DNA of 64,000 bases from Okeania sp. SIO2B3 (GCF_010672525.1 NZ_JAAHGH010000002.1:295334-359333), one strand, 5' to 3'. Positions 9,501 to 16,613 are shown, counted from the stretch's first letter. Program-made: numbers and translations. The notes: a model not told the origin generated them from the sequence alone.

Positions 9501-10055
9501 GTAAGCATTTTTAGGTACATTAAATCTAGGTTTGCCCATTCCATCCCAGTAAATACCAGGTAGCTGTTGAAATTCACTGCTCACTATGCCTTTTGGGAAC
9601 GATTTACCAAGTAAACCTGTAGATTCAATACCACGTCTTTTAAGGTCAGCTAGCGCCCAGTCCTCTACTGGTTCGTTCTCTAGTAGCTTGTAAAATTCAT
9701 CGTTTAACTCTTTAGGTGCTAGCGTAGTGCTTTTTGCTTGCGGTGCTGGCTTAGGTTGTGGTAACTTCCTGTATTCTGATAGCTGATTCCTGTCGGGAGC
9801 GTAGAGATAGCCTATGCCTGCTTTGTCTTGCCCCTTATTCTCCCATCCCGGCACTTGCCAGTCTTCACCACAAATAACTAATTGGCCATTCGTCTTGCAT
9901 CTTTTGTGAAGACCTCCACAGATGGGACAGTTTTCACCTAGCTTATTGAATCTAACCCAACCTGCATGAGTTGACGTTTCTGTACTAGATAGATTATTAT
10001 GATGAACATCACTATGATTGTTTTTATCTATTATCATTTTCTTCGCGGTTGTCAA
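6504..10055 (-). CDS. Plasmid-type replication protein: zinc finger + DUF3854/TOPRIM-like + SF2 helicase (CyRepA-like)
   Basis: 1,183 aa. Residues 43-62 contain a zinc-binding cluster (CPICGGLHKRC ... VIC). Residues about 255-360 form a TOPRIM-like primase module, with E261 in IIFSEGCLKAQ, D314 in AIAADAGSG and the DFDD at 356-359. A P-loop SPMGTGKT is at 436-443 and a DEC Walker B at 517-519. A VSPTAESGLSID segment at about 672-683 and QMMHRLR at 705-711 match helicase motifs V-VI. This architecture is that of cyanobacterial plasmid replication proteins with an N-terminal DUF3854, lately called CyRepA. It probably starts and drives replication of the excised element. The reading frame is intact. 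Two perfect palindromes lie upstream in the probable promoter. Confidence 0.8.
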   Translation of the reverse strand: MTTAKKMIIDKNNHSDVHHNNLSSTETSTHAGWVRFNKLGENCPICGGLHKRCKTNGQLVICGEDWQVPGWENKGQDKAGIGYLYAPDRNQLSEYRKLPQPKPAPQAKSTTLAPKELNDEFYKLLENEPVEDWALADLKRRGIESTGLLGKSFPKGIVSSEFQQLPGIYWDGMGKPRFNVPKNAYFCPVLNEDGYVIGGQLKIKDGKYIWLSGGSKGGINHHINQKTPHTLCQQNMSKRVRFTINKGKGDKGRKNVIIFSEGCLKAQVINKLSGYPTIGAISGNFKGNWDDVDEFISKVTNGNPGRFTFAIAADAGSGENDLVIQKYRELVDYIKKEYDKEVHIIWYGQFTKIHSDFDDKLATGNRDFKLISFNSFEKKNREFKEIVDSKVFTPHYRFESRYLPVKDYFWGDNKNPLDEFISDVKKSIKTLLALKSPMGTGKTEALKKIVNELGIILIGYRNSLLKQTGKRIPSLYHITETASRLQIAAQGESISLCIDSIWKIDPEAVRDKILVFDECPLVIEHLLTSSTCKGKRMQLTKRLTELLQSCAGVIIMSDQLTDREVTLIESLTGFDKQIKVKNTHQMPERKISVYDDESLFRQMLVNYIESNGRALICTDSQLFTESWNLKTVSLRSDSKTLVINSRTLYQKEVGEFLKSPDDCLNLYDYVLVSPTAESGLSIDTRDYFDHIFVRWTHLGLDACVQMMHRLRDTNCPVHLFTYKAKNQGKYIDDLKLVKLGRMYSLMEDKTKYKARSKDWDVRKALFDSCCEVLDYDTSSPYSQYLDQLDEIRLLEQHNFRELIVHDLKSRGYKVFTPKNVEIDDETISTYEESASVIYNRSLSIFDAKDLTEAEYELVDKVEAKNEQQSGEIERYRLKQFFPGIDGTNEWGIDLIAEVLFNNPDAKTKLWRRYLLKNKELNDAIRDSKTVNRAIYGCFLPDIDILHSEVDELSKLPFHLLENPSFTGESPTVMEFIAIANESKLLPKQKKLSNIRYLNNILDLVGLKASSIGQSRGNDRKREYRLEDVLCYHEKDEKGGVSRTIMMGPLLERCLDTRRDKLIGKYNSDYFGEKNEALSSDEEKFEPTKLSSGKHKIKPPTLVLNSKYSKFTRDIEEPENPLPEFKLWDYIDLKDGRIYCQFLEIVGDVIKANLPGKIVTFCTNEIKLIRRKIGESYPVIWQVQ

Positions 10056-10181
10056 CCGTGTTTTTTTTTGCGCAATGAAAAGTTTTCAAAAACTTATTGC
10101 ATTATTTTAAAAACTTTGAATATGATCTCATTCTAACGACCAATTTTGAAAATGGTTATGTGGCGAGTAAAAAAAAATAAA

Positions 10182-10199
10182 TGCTCTAATATTAGAGCA
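10182..10199. promoter_or_regulatory. 18-bp perfect palindrome upstream of rep
   Basis: The sequence tgctctaatattagagca is its own reverse complement. It lies 127 bp upstream of the replication gene start and next to a second, longer palindrome. It could be an operator for an element-encoded RHH or Bro-N regulator or part of a replication origin; which one cannot be told from the sequence. Confidence 0.55.
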
Positions 10200-10220
10200 G
10201 GACTTTTATCAGAACGGATG

Positions 10221-10254
10221 AGAGAGGTTGTTGCAATATTGCAACAACCTCTCT
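10221..10254. promoter_or_regulatory. 34-bp perfect palindrome, no loop
   Basis: agagaggttgttgcaat is followed at once by its exact reverse complement. There is no spacer, and on the minus strand no T-run follows, which argues against an ordinary terminator for the upstream operon. On the plus strand tttgactttt follows. Its position between the six-gene operon and rep suits a replication origin cruciform or an operator. Confidence 0.5.
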
Positions 10255-10330
10255 TTGACTTTTAAGTTCATTTGACTAGCGATTAACAACAATCACTATG
10301 TGGCCACTTTAGTTGACTATTTCAATCGAA

Positions 10331-10897
10331 TCACACATCACTATCTTTAAAGTCCTCTTGCAATTGAGTTACTAAGGCTTTAATCTCAGCGAGTTTAGTT
10401 TTGCCCTCTTGATATTTTCTTCCTTTGCATCGCAACACATTTTCGATAATAAAAGTATCGGACTTACCTTCACTTACTAACCTAGCGACTTCCGTGATTA
10501 AGCTAGTTGGAAATTGTTCGTTAGTGGTAGTGGAAGTGTTATCTGGAAGTTGCTCCGGATAAATATCAATCGGCTCATCTGTAACTGGCAATTCAGGAAT
10601 GCCCTGCTTTTGCTCATAGATGTAGGTAGCTATAGTATGAGTAAAAGTCTCATCATCAGCTTTCCTAAGTATGGTGAAAATAGGTGAGTACCTATTAATA
10701 GCTAGGGATAGTCCAATGGTAGATAAGCCAGACAGTAAGCTACCTGAGTAGAGTAGTGACTTAATAGCGGTATCGGATGACGCTGTAGGTGCTACAAAGA
10801 GGATAAGGGATGAGAAGGTGGCGACACTTGCTGCGGAGATTAATAAAGTTTTGAATGACTTCAACATTTCCAGTAGGAGAGATGGTCTTAGATCCAT
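10331..10897 (-). CDS. Membrane protein of unknown function, last gene of element operon
   Basis: 188 aa from the chosen ATG (MDLRPSLL), which has CGGAGG nine bases upstream and overlaps the preceding gene's stop codon by a few bases; longer starts at 10942 overlap that gene more. Two hydrophobic segments (about residues 12-35 and 45-65: TLLISAASVATFSSLILFV and a GSLLSGLSTIGLSLAI stretch) are followed by a hydrophilic cytoplasmic-type tail with an acidic linker and a C-terminal helical domain (ITEVARLVSEGKSDTFIIEN, then GRKYQEGKTKLAEI). I do not recognise the family. Its coupling to the 77-aa membrane protein suggests they work as a pair. Confidence 0.65.
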   Translation of the reverse strand: MDLRPSLLLEMLKSFKTLLISAASVATFSSLILFVAPTASSDTAIKSLLYSGSLLSGLSTIGLSLAINRYSPIFTILRKADDETFTHTIATYIYEQKQGIPELPVTDEPIDIYPEQLPDNTSTTTNEQFPTSLITEVARLVSEGKSDTFIIENVLRCKGRKYQEGKTKLAEIKALVTQLQEDFKDSDV

Positions 10898-11121
10898 ATT
10901 AGGGAACCTCCGAGTAAACATATAGCGATAACTATCGACCATATTCTCAGCTCAGGCTCTAACCATAAAAAAGCCAAGACGGCGATCGCGAATCCTGATA
11001 GCAAGATAGCTGGCAAACGCAGAGTGGGTGAATGTTTCATAGTGAGGTTAAGCAGAGATGATACGCTTAAACCTGACAGTAAACACCCCCATAAGAAGTA
11101 AAATTGTGATAAGCTATTCAT
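10888..11121 (-). CDS. Small three-helix membrane protein
   Basis: 77 aa, mostly hydrophobic, with three likely membrane helices: FYFLWGCLLSGLSVSSLL, LPAILLSGFAIAVLAFLWL and IWSIVIAICLLGGSLIWI. It overlaps the start of the downstream membrane protein gene, so translation is probably coupled. The size and partner recall small holin-like or accessory membrane proteins of mobile elements, but there is no specific match. Confidence 0.6.
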   Translation of the reverse strand: MNSLSQFYFLWGCLLSGLSVSSLLNLTMKHSPTLRLPAILLSGFAIAVLAFLWLEPELRIWSIVIAICLLGGSLIWI

Positions 11122-11274
11122 AATTATTTGAGTGTTACTCCGGCTAAACCTTTAATGTAATTCGTAGGCTCGTCAGAAGGAAGTAACCTTGAGAGCAGTT
11201 ATCATTTTTATATAAGCAGGTATATAAGTAAGTTATTATATAAAATTGAGAACGCTCTCAATGTTAGGTCAAAA

Positions 11275-11775
11275 CTACTGTTTCAAGTTATTTGCTATTC
11301 GCTCAATTTGCTGCTGTGCTGAGTTTTCCGCTCTCTGTAATCCAGTATTGATACCAGCGTAGCCCGGCCTTAATGAATGCAGAGTACGTCCAACGCCAGC
11401 GAGCTGACGAGTTTGTTTCAGTCCTTCTCTAGCATTGCTCTTGGCGTACCGTGAGTGATAACTAACTACCTTAGTATCGTACTTGTCAATACGTTGTAGC
11501 TCCTGATATCCTACCCTTGATGCTTTCTTAGCTTCCGCCAGTTGTTTTCTGTGAGCTGTTAAAGCCTTGGCCTCAGCCGGAGTCATATAACGAGCTGAGG
11601 GTACAACTGGTACTGACTGGATGCCTTGCCAGTCGGGAGTATTATCGGGTGAGAACCTACTCATTACGCCACCGGAGATTATGTCATCTTTATTGATAGC
11701 GTGACTGCCAGAGCCTAAAGTTTTACTCGATGTTTTCTTGCTATCATTTCCGAAATACTGCTTTAGTAGTCCCAT
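11275..11775 (-). CDS. Element-encoded hypothetical protein, C-terminal basic helical region
   Basis: 166 aa from the ATG of MGLLKQYFGND, preceded by aaggaa seven bases upstream; a GTG five codons earlier is possible. The N-terminal third is Gly/Ser-rich and probably disordered. Residues about 70-95 form a charged helix (PAEAKALTAHRKQLAEAKKA), and the C-terminus is another helix (AENSAQQQIERIANNLKQ). No signal peptide or known motif. It lies about 150 bp upstream of the 77-aa membrane gene, in the same direction. Function unknown. Confidence 0.6.
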   Translation of the reverse strand: MGLLKQYFGNDSKKTSSKTLGSGSHAINKDDIISGGVMSRFSPDNTPDWQGIQSVPVVPSARYMTPAEAKALTAHRKQLAEAKKASRVGYQELQRIDKYDTKVVSYHSRYAKSNAREGLKQTRQLAGVGRTLHSLRPGYAGINTGLQRAENSAQQQIERIANNLKQ

Positions 11776-11864
11776 CGTTAATTCCTTCACTAAATGTACT
11801 TACTGATATCAAAGGGAAAGATATCAATAAAATTGCTAATGTAAACCCTGCTAAGAAGTGAGGG

Positions 11865-12092
11865 TTAATGAGTGTCGTTTGTTTTGTTCGCTTTGATTTT
11901 TTCATAGCCTAAGCCGATTTCTACTGATATCGATGAACAGTGTTGACTACCATCAAGAGGCAGTGGTACTGACATCGTATGAATGTAACCATCTACAGTC
12001 AAATTCAAGAGGACAGCGGAGTACAGTTTGTCATCATCCAAAGGGGCGAGATAGCTGATGCTATCGACAAGTTCGTTTTTCATCAGGAGCAT
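11865..12092 (-). CDS. Small hypothetical protein of element operon
   Basis: 75 aa, beta-rich by eye (LYSAVLLNLTVDGYIHTMSV), no membrane segment. It starts 15 bp after the upstream gene's stop; an ATG nine bases further in (MKNELV) is an alternative start. Kept as a gene because it fits the tight same-strand spacing of the operon and aaaaagaag precedes it. No family recognised. Confidence 0.5.
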   Translation of the reverse strand: MLLMKNELVDSISYLAPLDDDKLYSAVLLNLTVDGYIHTMSVPLPLDGSQHCSSISVEIGLGYEKIKANKTNDTH

Positions 12093-12107
12093 CTTCTTTT
12101 TGTGTTA

Positions 12108-12395
12108 TCAGCCTATGTGGGGAGTACCGGGGAGAGCAGAGAAAAACATAGATTCGTCTAAATCTAATGATTCCAACTGCTCATCTTTCTCTCTGAAGAT
12201 TTTCTCTTGGATAATCATCCGAGCCTCTTCTTTGTAATCGGTGAGATACTTCTTGTAAGCTTGTCCCCACTCAATGGCATCTTTTCTTGCCTGGATGCGA
12301 GCGTCATCAGTATTGTCTGACTGGATAGACTGCCTAACAGACTGTTGTTGCCTCGCATTCAATTGTTGTATAATCGCTCCGTTGTTCGTTGTCAT
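12108..12395 (-). CDS. Small charged helical protein of element operon
   Basis: 95 aa starting at MTTNNGAII, whose ATG follows a strong GGAGGATA. The gene starts about 60 bases inside the upstream gene, in another frame. The sequence is Gln/Asp/Lys-rich and mostly helical (NARQQQSVRQSIQSDN, then EWGQAYKKYLTDYKEEARM), consistent with a soluble coiled-coil protein. Function unknown. Confidence 0.6.
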   Translation of the reverse strand: MTTNNGAIIQQLNARQQQSVRQSIQSDNTDDARIQARKDAIEWGQAYKKYLTDYKEEARMIIQEKIFREKDEQLESLDLDESMFFSALPGTPHIG

Positions 12396-12711
12396 TATCC
12401 TCCAGTAAATCAATAATAGTGTTCAAGTGATACACGGCTTGAGCGCGCCCTCTAGAAGTCGCTAGGGAGCGGTAAGCTATCATAGCTTCACAACTTTTCC
12501 GGTCATAGCCCTTGTCATACTTAAAGTGGGTGAAACCTTTGATATTACACTGAGAGAGCAATTCTACATCTCTAGTAAACTGAGAACTAGATATTTTTAG
12601 TCCTGTACGGTTTAGAGCTTCTAAGAGTTGACTTCTAGTGAAAAAGTCTTTATCGCCCAACGCGATAAAAATACTGGCTCTGATTTTCTCGATCGTCTTT
12701 TCGTTGAACAT
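12334..12711 (-). CDS. Possible winged-helix DNA-binding protein, first gene of element operon
   Basis: 125 aa. The first 60 residues (TIEKIRASIFIALGDKDFFT, SQLLEALNRTGLKISSSQFT, RDVELLSQC) look like a helix-turn-helix or winged-helix fold by eye. The second half is a basic helical region with YRSLATSRGRAQAVYHLNTI. The start follows taaaaggagATGTTC, a good Shine-Dalgarno sequence. As the first gene of a six-gene operon it could be its regulator. The fold is an inference; no specific family is recognised. Confidence 0.6.
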   Translation of the reverse strand: MFNEKTIEKIRASIFIALGDKDFFTRSQLLEALNRTGLKISSSQFTRDVELLSQCNIKGFTHFKYDKGYDRKSCEAMIAYRSLATSRGRAQAVYHLNTIIDLLEDNDNEQRSDYTTIECEATTVC

Positions 12712-13052
12712 CTCCTTTTAGGTAAAGGTTACTACTTACTAATAGCCTCATTAAGTAACTGTTCGCTATGGGGGATGGTCATTGGTAAAGAACCTGTTTG
12801 ATATACCAGGGTCAATACTCGTAACGTCCACCGAAAAGGGAGCAGCAACTAGACAAAGCTGCTAGTAATGGGATATGGTGTATATGTCAATGAGATATGG
12901 GCTATGGAAACTACCCCGTGATTCTAGGGACGACACCCTTCTATCCAGTCGGTGTTTCCTATTTGCTCATGTTTGTATTTTATTCAATATCCCTTTGAGA
13001 TGTCAAGGGAATAACAGTATAAATATTGGTTATATCGAAGGAGTTGGAAAAA
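12712..13052. promoter_or_regulatory. Divergent promoter region of the element
   Basis: 340 bp between the leftward six-gene operon and the rightward RHH gene. Two related words, gggatatgg at 12870 and gagatatgg at 12891, are followed by gctatgg at 12900. They may be repressor half-sites for the RHH protein, but this is speculative. The arrangement resembles a control switch of a mobile element. Confidence 0.4.
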
Positions 13053-13340
13053 GTGCCTGAGAGAAAAGCTCTGTCTGTAGCAGTCCCTGACGACTTGATG
13101 GAAGTAGTAAGAATGTTGTCAGAACATTCCGGAAAAAGTATGTCGTCATCTCTGATATATATAGCTGAAAGAGGCGCTCCCATTATCATTGATGAGCTAA
13201 ACAAATTTGAAATATATAAGGAAGCTGTAGCTAAAAGGAAGGCCAAAGAAAGTAGCGATTCTATAAAAACAAACGAAGTTGAGAATGACGGTAAACAAAA
13301 AGTAAAGGAGAAAAGTGGTGATTCTAAAAGTAAAAATTAG
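13053..13340 (+). CDS. Ribbon-helix-helix regulator
   Basis: 95 aa from a GTG start (MPERKALSVAVPDD) that has aaggag nine bases upstream; a TTG start 27 bases earlier would include the Shine-Dalgarno region itself. Residues 5-45 (KALSVAVPDDLMEVVRMLSE, then SGKSMSSSLIYIAERG) fit a strand-helix-helix RHH DNA-binding domain. The C-terminal 45 residues are Lys/Glu/Ser-rich and disordered. It is transcribed away from the six-gene operon across a shared control region, so it may repress one or both sides. A hairpin terminator follows. Confidence 0.7.
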   Translation: MPERKALSVAVPDDLMEVVRMLSEHSGKSMSSSLIYIAERGAPIIIDELNKFEIYKEAVAKRKAKESSDSIKTNEVENDGKQKVKEKSGDSKSKN

Positions 13341-13363
13341 CATCACCACGAACTAACTGCTTC

Positions 13364-13397
13364 AAGCATGGCCTGAAAGAATAGTCATGCTTTTTTT
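13364..13397 (+). terminator. Rho-independent terminator
   Basis: Stem aagcatg/catgctt followed by seven T residues, 24 bp after the RHH stop codon. On the other strand it also faces the end of the convergent Bro-N gene. Confidence 0.75.
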
Positions 13398-13417
13398 ATA
13401 CTTTTACTTCTGGTAAA

Positions 13418-14233
13418 TTATTCAACAGGGAATTGTTGACTTAACTCCTGGACAGTTTGTTGAATCAAACTCAGTTTATCATCTATGGAAGCTAAAACTT
13501 CCTTGGGGTCAATGTCAGTAGAATCTTTTTTGACGTACTGCACCGCCTCTTTCACCCAATTACGAATACCCATAGGAGCAAATGCCCTGTAGGTATTCTT
13601 CGCTCTTTCGTGGACATCATCGAAAGCATAGTATTCAATGATTTTGGTTATGACAGAATCAGATAACTTTTCTCGACCGTCCACCCAATTAGTTATAAGG
13701 GTCTTTGTACTTCTTGGTATGGAATTCCAGACTACTTGTCCGATTTTAGATTCCGACGTAATTACAGCCTCCTTGATTGCTCGCTCCCTAACGCCAGTCA
13801 ACTTTGTTACCGCCTTTATACTGAGATAACCGATACCCCTATCTTCATTGAAAACAATCTCCTTTTGAATTGCTAACGCATAAATTAATACCCGTGAATC
13901 AATACTTTCAGCTTCAGCAACTTCTTTGACTTCAGGTAAAATTTCCTTCAATATCCAACATTTAAACTCTCTTTCTCCTACGGAGTCCAACATTAAGTCA
14001 TATAGTCCAAACTCAGAAGTGATAGTAACCTCTTGCTCATCTGATATCTTGTAGGTAGTTTTTTCTTCTTCGTTTAGTCTTTCAATAGGTGTTTTCAAGA
14101 TTTCACAGATATCCTCTACGAAAAAGTAGGGCTTATCATCGTTAAGGATGACGACACGAACTTTATTCGAGTTAAAATTGTAGGTAAGCATAATGTCCTG
14201 ATGGTTAGTTTCAACTGCTAACCATTTTTTCAT
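13418..14233 (-). CDS. Bro-N (phage antirepressor-like) domain protein
   Basis: 271 aa. Residues about 15-110 resemble the Bro-N domain of phage and viral antirepressors: VRVVILNDDKPYFFVEDICE, a TYKISDEQEV stretch, SEFGLYDLMLDS and a FKCWILKEILPEV end. The rest (about 115-271) is an element-specific C-terminal region of mixed helices ending in a coiled-coil-like tail (DDKLSLIQQTVQELSQQF). Such proteins usually act in mobile-element lysogeny or excision control. It lies convergent to the RHH gene and between regulators and integrase, which fits a regulatory job. The target is unknown. Confidence 0.7.
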   Translation of the reverse strand: MKKWLAVETNHQDIMLTYNFNSNKVRVVILNDDKPYFFVEDICEILKTPIERLNEEEKTTYKISDEQEVTITSEFGLYDLMLDSVGEREFKCWILKEILPEVKEVAEAESIDSRVLIYALAIQKEIVFNEDRGIGYLSIKAVTKLTGVRERAIKEAVITSESKIGQVVWNSIPRSTKTLITNWVDGREKLSDSVITKIIEYYAFDDVHERAKNTYRAFAPMGIRNWVKEAVQYVKKDSTDIDPKEVLASIDDKLSLIQQTVQELSQQFPVE

Positions 14234-14476
14234 ATGTAAGTCCTCTTGTCTTGCGACAAGTAAAGGAGAGGATTGCTTATTCTAAAAGTAAAAAATAAGT
14301 GTTGACAAATCAAATTTGAATGTGTATATTAACAATGTGACTTAATTTAAAGCCATTTAAAATTGATATCACCACAGACGAGCATATATTTTATCTTATT
14401 ATATAAATTATACAAGTAATTTATATAAGTACTGAAAATATGCTCTAGCAACATAAAATAGTAATTAATGGACATT

Positions 14477-14505
14477 AAACCACCGTAAATTGACGCGGTG
14501 GTTTT
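14477..14505. terminator. Hairpin terminator
   Basis: Stem aaaccaccg/cggtggttt around a 10-base loop, with T residues on the plus side and A residues on the minus side, so it can work in either direction. It sits in the otherwise sparse interval 14234-14810. Confidence 0.6.
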
Positions 14506-14565
14506 CTGATACTAACAAGAATAAAAGGGGCATTGACGGAGGAAATTAGGATACTACAGGAGCAG

Positions 14566-14649
14566 ATGAAAACACTAGAAGAATTAGAAAAATCAAAGTT
14601 AGAATCAGTTCCGGAGGAAAAACAGAGCGGTAAGCAAAGAACAAAATAA
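14566..14649 (+). CDS. Possible 27-aa coiled-coil peptide
   Basis: ATG preceded by aggagcag, then MKTLEELEKSKLESVPEEKQ and a basic end. An in-frame TTG at 14533 would lengthen it to 38 aa. The heptad-like Leu/Glu pattern suggests a helix. It follows the hairpin at 14477. Coding status is uncertain because it is so short. Confidence 0.3.
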   Translation: MKTLEELEKSKLESVPEEKQSGKQRTK

Positions 14650-14810
14650 CCTTGCTAACAAGAAGTATAAAAACACCTAGCGAACGAAAAATGAAGATAT
14701 CATCTCGCAATCAACGCCTGGAATAACCATTTGTCGTGTCACAGATACATAAGGGGGGAGTTAATATATCCCCCTAAGTTGATGTGTGACACCCAGAAGG
14801 TGGTTTAATC

Positions 14811-15947
14811 TTAAATTTCAGGAATCACGACATTATCATTCGCTCCCCAGTAGTGATTTAATATCATCTTCTCACTCGTTCCAGCGAGTTTAGCTACTGT
14901 GGCTAAATCTAAGTCTTTTTTTAACATCAGAGTTATCCAACTGTTCCTCAATGAATATGGGGGCAGTTTTTTTGATATCAAGCCTTCCTTGTATAGTGCC
15001 GATATCACTCTCTTGAATGCTCGCTGAGAAAAATTGTGGTGGTTCAAGTAACTTCCACTAGGAGAGGGGAAGATTAGTTTCGTTCTACCCCCACGGCTTC
15101 CTTCAATAATGTTTTTCAATTGGTCATTTACAGGAATTGCTCTTTCTCTACCTGTTTTTGTCGATAGCTTTAAATGCCCATGCGTATAAGCTTTTCGGAT
15201 ATTAATCACTCTAGATTCCAAGTCAACGTCATCCCAGGTTAAGGCGATCGCTTCTTCTGGCCTGCATCCTGTTAAGCTTAAGAAGGCTGTATAGGGGTAA
15301 TAGAAAGAATGTCTCCCTTTCTTGTCCGAATATTTATCATACCTGAAAGCTTCTAGTATCTGGTTGATTTCACTCTCATTCCACACCTCTTTGCATCGGC
15401 TCTTTTTGACGTAGTCTTTCTTTGGTTTATCAAACCTAATCAAACGGATATCGCTCCCCTCTAGGCTTGCATTAATATCAGTTTGAATCATTCTCAAGCT
15501 TTCTCCAGAGTACATTTCTTTAGCGACTTCTATAAACCTTTCGTGGGTTCCGTTTTTACCTATTTTGCCAAAAACCCTGTTAACCATCCTCCAGGATGTC
15601 GCCTGCCTAGAATTGCTTACGCGATCGCAATTCTTTTTTTTATAATCCTCCCAGTAGTCCCATAGTGTAATTCTTTTTTCTACTGGGACATACCCTGGTC
15701 TATACTTAGCCAGTTTTGGGTCATAGGCATCTGGAAATCCCATCTTATATTTAGCCATGTCCGAATCTATCTGCTTGGCCACAAGCTCTGCTTTCTTGAG
15801 ACTGTCCTCTGTGCTTACGGGACAAACAGATATGGCCTTGCGTTTACCTGTGGGGTCAGTGAATCTAAGTCTATATGACCCACCGTGTATTTCTATATTT
15901 ACCTTGCCAATTTTTGCCTTGATTTTGTTTGTCTTTTGACGTACCAT
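14811..15947 (-). CDS. int: Tyrosine recombinase (integrase)
   Basis: 378 aa. The catalytic domain begins around residue 185: R229 in LTGCRPEEAIALTW, K264 in STKTGRERAIPV, R334 in PYSLRNSW and the nucleophile Y366 in ILNHYWG. The usual histidine two or three positions before R334 is tyrosine (Y331), and the later GH motif is AGTS, a variant set also seen in cyanobacterial element integrases. The N-terminal part has an AP2-like start (HGGSYRLRFTDPTGKRKAI) and a SAM-like core-binding region. The gene ends inside the element and starts 60 bp from the right attachment repeat, the classic position for site-specific integration in the tRNA-Val gene. Confidence 0.9.
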   Translation of the reverse strand: MVRQKTNKIKAKIGKVNIEIHGGSYRLRFTDPTGKRKAISVCPVSTEDSLKKAELVAKQIDSDMAKYKMGFPDAYDPKLAKYRPGYVPVEKRITLWDYWEDYKKKNCDRVSNSRQATSWRMVNRVFGKIGKNGTHERFIEVAKEMYSGESLRMIQTDINASLEGSDIRLIRFDKPKKDYVKKSRCKEVWNESEINQILEAFRYDKYSDKKGRHSFYYPYTAFLSLTGCRPEEAIALTWDDVDLESRVINIRKAYTHGHLKLSTKTGRERAIPVNDQLKNIIEGSRGGRTKLIFPSPSGSYLNHHNFSQRAFKRVISALYKEGLISKKLPPYSLRNSWITLMLKKDLDLATVAKLAGTSEKMILNHYWGANDNVVIPEI

Positions 15948-16006
15948 TCTAGTACCACTTTATTGATTGAAAATGGCGCTAGAGAAGGACGTTATAGCTC
16001 AGTCGA

Positions 16007-16106
16007 GCTATAGCTTAGTTGGTCAGAGGACTACCTTTACTGGTAGGGATTACAGAAGATGGACGTAACAGGACTCGAACCTGTGACCCCTACCATGTCA
16101 AGGTAG
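16007..16106. repeat. Right attachment repeat (attR-like)
   Basis: The second copy of the 100-bp direct repeat at 5837-5936. Its right part overlaps the intact tRNA-Val, whose 5' half continues outside the repeat to 16133. Just inside the element, ggacgttatagctcagt at 15988-16004 is a further copy of a tRNA-Val 5' end, on the plus strand. Confidence 0.85.
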
Positions 16107-16133
16107 TGCTCTAACCAACTGAGCTATACGTCC
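16060..16133 (-). tRNA. tRNA-Val (GAC)
   Basis: The reverse complement folds into a full cloverleaf: acceptor GGACGTA/TACGTCC plus A, D arm AGCTCAGTTGG, anticodon stem CTACC/GGTAG with loop TTGACAT (anticodon GAC), and T arm ACAGG/CCTGT with TTCGAGT. CCA is not encoded. The 3' 47 bases are duplicated at the other end of the element, so integration kept the gene intact. Confidence 0.95.
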
Positions 16134-16458
16134 AAACTGGGTTTTACTATACCCATAATTCAAGTATACCAATTCGAGACCAAAAGTCTAAATTTTATGA
16201 GTAGCGTATAAATAATACCTATATTTTTACTGAAAAATACATAGGAATATCTTATGACTATACATTTTCTTCTAGCAGGGGGAATCTGTAAGTCTGTGCT
16301 TACGTCCACTTTTTTCGTTATACGTTATACTACCTTTGTCTAAAATATCAATTTTTTTTGAAATATACAGATACAAAAAATATGAACAAAACTGTAAAAA
16401 TACTGCTGAGAGATTTCAAGAAGCAAGATAATTATCATTGGAGTGGCAGTAATGCTTA

Positions 16459-16602
16459 GTGTCTGTGGCATCAGCAGTCTACCCTATTACTAAAAAACTT
16501 GCCAAACAATTCAATGCCAACGATCAGCTAGATATCGCAGTCAATGCAATTTTATTCAACCTGAATATGTACAAAGTTCTCACGAAACGAACAGAATATT
16601 AA
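16459..16602 (+). CDS. Short ORF upstream of the arsenite pump
   Basis: GTG-initiated 47-aa frame ([20 protein letters not shown] ... [14 protein letters not shown]), ending 11 bp before the ACR3 gene. There is no Shine-Dalgarno sequence and no recognised family. It may be a remnant of a larger gene lost next to the element junction. The rest of 16134-16458 shows no gene. Confidence 0.3.
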   Translation: MSVASAVYPITKKLAKQFNANDQLDIAVNAILFNLNMYKVLTKRTEY

Positions 16603-16613
16603 TTAAAAAAATT

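Larger units (their letters stand above)
5837..16106. mobile_element. 10.2-kb integrative element in tRNA-Val(GAC)
   Basis: Bounded by 100-bp direct repeats, the right one overlapping an intact tRNA-Val and the left one holding only its 3' part. A tyrosine recombinase gene lies 60 bp inside the right repeat. The cargo is a large replication protein, two RHH proteins, a Bro-N regulator and a six-gene operon of small unknown proteins. No terminase, capsid, tail, relaxase or type IV secretion gene is visible. It is therefore an integrated plasmid-like replicon, a phage satellite or a mobilisable island. The boundaries are seen; the lifestyle is inferred. Confidence 0.85.

Noticed and set aside
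10221..10254. The 34-bp palindrome as the terminator of the six-gene operon
   Set aside because: On the operon strand no T-run follows and there is no loop.
5837..16106. A complete prophage
   Set aside because: No terminase, portal, capsid, tail or lysis genes are visible in 10 kb.
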